Assembly (NCBI RefSeq): GCF_051014445.1 | Contig: NW_027488369.1 | Coordinates: 10,992,001 to 11,056,000 of the forward strand | DNA: 64,000 bases | Direction of reading: 5' to 3' | DNA from: Colletes latitarsis | Taxonomy: Eukaryota > Arthropoda > Insecta > Hymenoptera > Colletidae | Shown here: positions 61,701 through 64,000 of the stretch, piece after piece | Numbering within the stretch: the stretch's first letter is position 1 | Layout: each line of letters begins with the position of its first letter | Made by a program: the position numbers and the translations under genes | The notes under the pieces: model-generated | What the model saw: only the letters and a program-made list of their open reading frames with translations | Database searches by the model: none | Told to the model about the DNA's origin: nothing

Positions 61701-64000
61701 GTTATGTCTCGGGTAGGTCTGGGATTTGTCCTCATCTGGCTCGTACTTTCACGTTTTTCGCAAACTTGTTGGCCAGATCATGGCCTTTTTCTGGTTTGGA
61801 TCACGTAGTAATGTGGTTCCACACTGAAACAGTCAATTAAACCTGGTTGCGATTAATATTTTAGAGGATAACGCTGGTTATGCCTGGGATTGTTCTGGTA
61901 TTTGCAATCATCTGGCTCATACGTTCGCGTTTTTCGCACACTTGTTTGGTCAGACCCTGGCCCTTTTCTGGTTTGGATCCCGTAGTAATGAGGTTCCACA
62001 CCGAAACAGTCAATTAAACTGGTTGCGATTAATATTTTAGAGGATAACGCTGGTTATGTCTCGGGTAGGTCTGGTATTTGCCCTCATCTCGCTCGTACTT
62101 TCGCGTTTTTCGCATACTTGTTGGCCAGATCTTGGCCTTTTTCTGGTTTGGGTCACGTAGTAATGTTGTACCACACTGAAATAGTCAATAGAATCTGGTT
62201 CCGATTAGTATTTTAGAGGATAACGCTGGTTATGTCTGTGTTAGCTCTGGTATTTGCTATCATCTGGCACATACTTTCGCGTTTTTCGCATACTCGTTGG
62301 CCAGATCCTGGGCTTTTTCTGGTTTGGATCACGTAGTAATGTGGTACCACACTGAAGCAGTCAATTAAACCTGGTTCAGATTAGTATGTTAGAGGATAGC
62401 GCTGGTTATGTCTGGGTGAGTTCTGGTATTTGCAATCATCTGGCTCGTACTTTCGCGTTTTTCGCATACTTGTTGGCCAGATCCTGGCCTTTTTCAGGCT
62501 TCGATCCCGTATTAATGTGGTTCCACACCGAAACAGTCAATTAAACCTGGTTGCGATTAATATTTTAGAGGATAACGCTGGTTATGTCTTGGTTAGGTCT
62601 GGTATTTGCCTTCAACTGGCTCGTACTTTCGCAGTTTTCGCATACTTGTTGTCCACATACTTCTTCTGGCTTGGACCACGTAGTGAAGTGGTACCACACT
62701 GAAACTGTCAATTAAACTTGGTTGCGATTAATATTTTAGAGGATAGCGCCGGTTATGTCTCGGTTAGGTCTGGTATTTGCCCTCAACTGGCTCGTACTTC
62801 CGCGTTTTTCGCATACTTGTTGGCCAGATCCTGTGCTTTTTCTGTTTTGGATCCCGTAGTAATGAGGTTCCACACCGAAACAGTCAATTAAACTGGATGC
62901 GATTAATATTTTAGAGGATAACGCCGGTTATGTCTCGGGTAGGTCTGGGATTTGTCCTCATCTGACGCGTACTTACACGTTTTTCGCATACTTGGCCAGA
63001 TCCTGGGATTTTTCTGTTTTGGATCCCGTAGTAATGAGGTTCCACACCGAAACAGTCAATTAAACCTGGTTGCGAATAATATTTTAGTGGATAACGCTGG
63101 GTATGTCTGGGATAGTTCTGGTATTTGCAACCATCTGGCTCATACTTTCGCGTTTTTCTCATAGTTGTTGGCCAGATTCTGGGTTTTTTCTGGTTTGGAT
63201 CCCGTAGTAATGTGGTTCCACACCGAAACAGTCAATTAAACCTGGTTGCGATTAATATTTTAGAGGATAACGCCGGTTATGTCTCGGTTAGGTCTGGTAT
63301 TTGCCCTCAACTGGCTCGTACTTTCGCAGTTTTGGCATACTTGTTGGCCACATACTGGCCTTCTCCTGGCTTGGACTACGTAGTGAAGTGGTACCACACT
63401 GAAACTGTCAATTAAACCTGGTTGCGATTAATATTTTAGCGGATAACGCCTGTTATGTCTGGGTTAGCTATGGTGTTTGCCCTCGTCTGGCTCGTACTTT
63501 CGCATGTTTCGCATACTTGTTAGCCAGATCCTGGCCTTATTCTGGTTTGGATCACGTAGTAATGTGGTGCCACACTGAAACAGTCAATTAAACCTGGTTG
63601 CGATTAATATTTTAGTGGATAACGCCGGTTATGTCTGGGTTTGGTCTGGGATTTTCCCTGATGTGGCTCGTACTTTCGCGTTTCTCGCATTCTTGTTGGC
63701 CCGATCCTGGGATTTTTCTGGTTTGGATCTCGTAGTAATGTGGTTCCACAACGAAACAGTCAATTAAACCTGGTTGAGATTAATATTTTAGCGGATAACG
63801 CCGGTTATGTCTGGGTTAGGTCTGGTATTTGCTACCATCTGGCACATACTTCCGCGTTTTTCGCATACTTGTTGGTCAGATCCTGTGCTTTTTCTGTTTT
63901 GGATCCCGTAGTAATGAGGTTCCACACCGAAACAGTCAATTAAACTGGATGCGATTAATATTTTAGAGGATAACGCCGGTTATGTCTCGGGTAGGTCTGG
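61700..64000. repeat. Terminal stretch of diverged satellite
   Basis: Monomers of mixed class with several small deletions: 5 bp near 62660 (CACATACTTCTTCTGG lacks the GGCC block) and 3 bp near 62991 (CATACTTGGCCAG). The array continues past the right edge. Confidence 0.7.

Larger units (their letters stand above)
1883..64000. repeat. Tandem array of a 176-bp satellite, about 353 monomers
   Basis: The whole stretch is head-to-tail copies of one monomer, all in the same orientation, with no unique sequence between them. A clear representative monomer is 37385-37560 (exactly 176 bp, starting TTAAACCTGG). Fixed landmarks in order: TTAATATTTTAG, GATAACGC, GGTTATGTC, TTAGGTCTGG or TTAGTTCTGG, ATCTGGCTC, a T-rich TTTCGCATTTTTCGCAT, TTGTTGGCCAGATCCTGG, TCTGGTTTGGATC, ACGTAGTAATG, GGTACCACAC and GAAACAGTCAA. 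Length variants are mostly 177 bp. Monomers differ by substitutions and recurring variant classes rather than scattered indels. The roughly nucleosomal unit and the HOR organisation are those of centromeric or pericentromeric satellites (family knowledge). The location is inferred. No protein gene is supported inside the array. Confidence 0.97.

Noticed and set aside
1883..64000. Numerous overlapping + strand open frames of 71-218 codons with similar peptides (SSGSYFRIFRILVGQ type)
   Set aside because: They recur once per monomer, overlap each other in different frames, mostly begin at TTG rather than ATG, and simply read through the satellite. No domain, no start context and no unique sequence supports a gene or gene family.
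1883..64000. CRISPR-like array because of regular repeats
   Set aside because: There are no unique spacers: the full 176-bp unit is repeated head to tail, which is satellite DNA.
1883..64000. CENP-B box in the monomer (TTCGNNNNANNCGGG)
   Set aside because: TTTCGCATTTTTCGCA only resembles the first half. The A and CGGG positions do not match in the monomers I read.

Overview
The window looks like a piece of a eukaryotic, most likely arthropod (insect), satellite-DNA array, probably centromeric or pericentromeric. Two things are present. Bases 1-1882 are the 3' part of a GC-rich R1-clade non-LTR retrotransposon. Bases 1883-64000 are an uninterrupted head-to-tail array of an approximately 176-bp satellite monomer, about 353 copies. 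I see no host protein gene, tRNA, rRNA, CRISPR array or bacterial-type operon. The organism call rests on the R1-clade reverse transcriptase (a clade best known from arthropods), the poly(A) tail and the nucleosome-sized tandem satellite.

Retrotransposon (1-1882). An open frame enters from the left edge and runs to a TGA at 1328-1330. It carries the B and C motifs of the reverse transcriptase palm (GVPQGSVLGP and YADD), the D and E regions, the thumb, and a C-terminal C-X2-C-X8-H-X4-C zinc knuckle typical of R1-clade ORF2. A 516-bp 3' UTR follows, almost entirely made of GC-rich inverted repeats, and then a pure run of 36 A. The next base is satellite. The 3' flank is neither 28S rDNA nor a TTAGG telomeric repeat, so this is not a copy in a classical R1, TRAS or SART target.

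Satellite (1883-64000). The monomer contains two dyads, GGCCAG-N3-CTGGCC and TGTGGTACCACA (up to a 16-bp perfect palindrome). Monomers fall into recurring sequence classes and are arranged in nested higher-order repeats (HORs). Region by region: a 3-monomer repeat next to the transposon (1883-2938); a very long block present twice in tandem (about 2908-15415, 71 monomers, and about 15416-27448, 68 monomers plus a short stub); a 5-monomer repeat (about 26940-28700); a looser region with several 1-2 kb duplications (about 28700-41640); short 2- and 3-monomer repeats (41640-43740); more diverged monomers (43740-47600); a near-identical adjacent pair (about 47890-48243); and a second strongly ordered region (about 49000-61700) whose segments recur at 881, 1931, 2636, 2812, 3164 and 5623 bp. 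The last 2.3 kb is ordinary diverged satellite.

The many 70-218 residue open frames in the satellite are by-products of the repeat: they recur once per monomer, mostly start at TTG, and change frame with each 176-bp step. I do not annotate them as genes. Nothing here forms a pathway. The biology is satellite evolution by unequal exchange and conversion in whole-monomer steps, plus a retrotransposon that has landed in the array.
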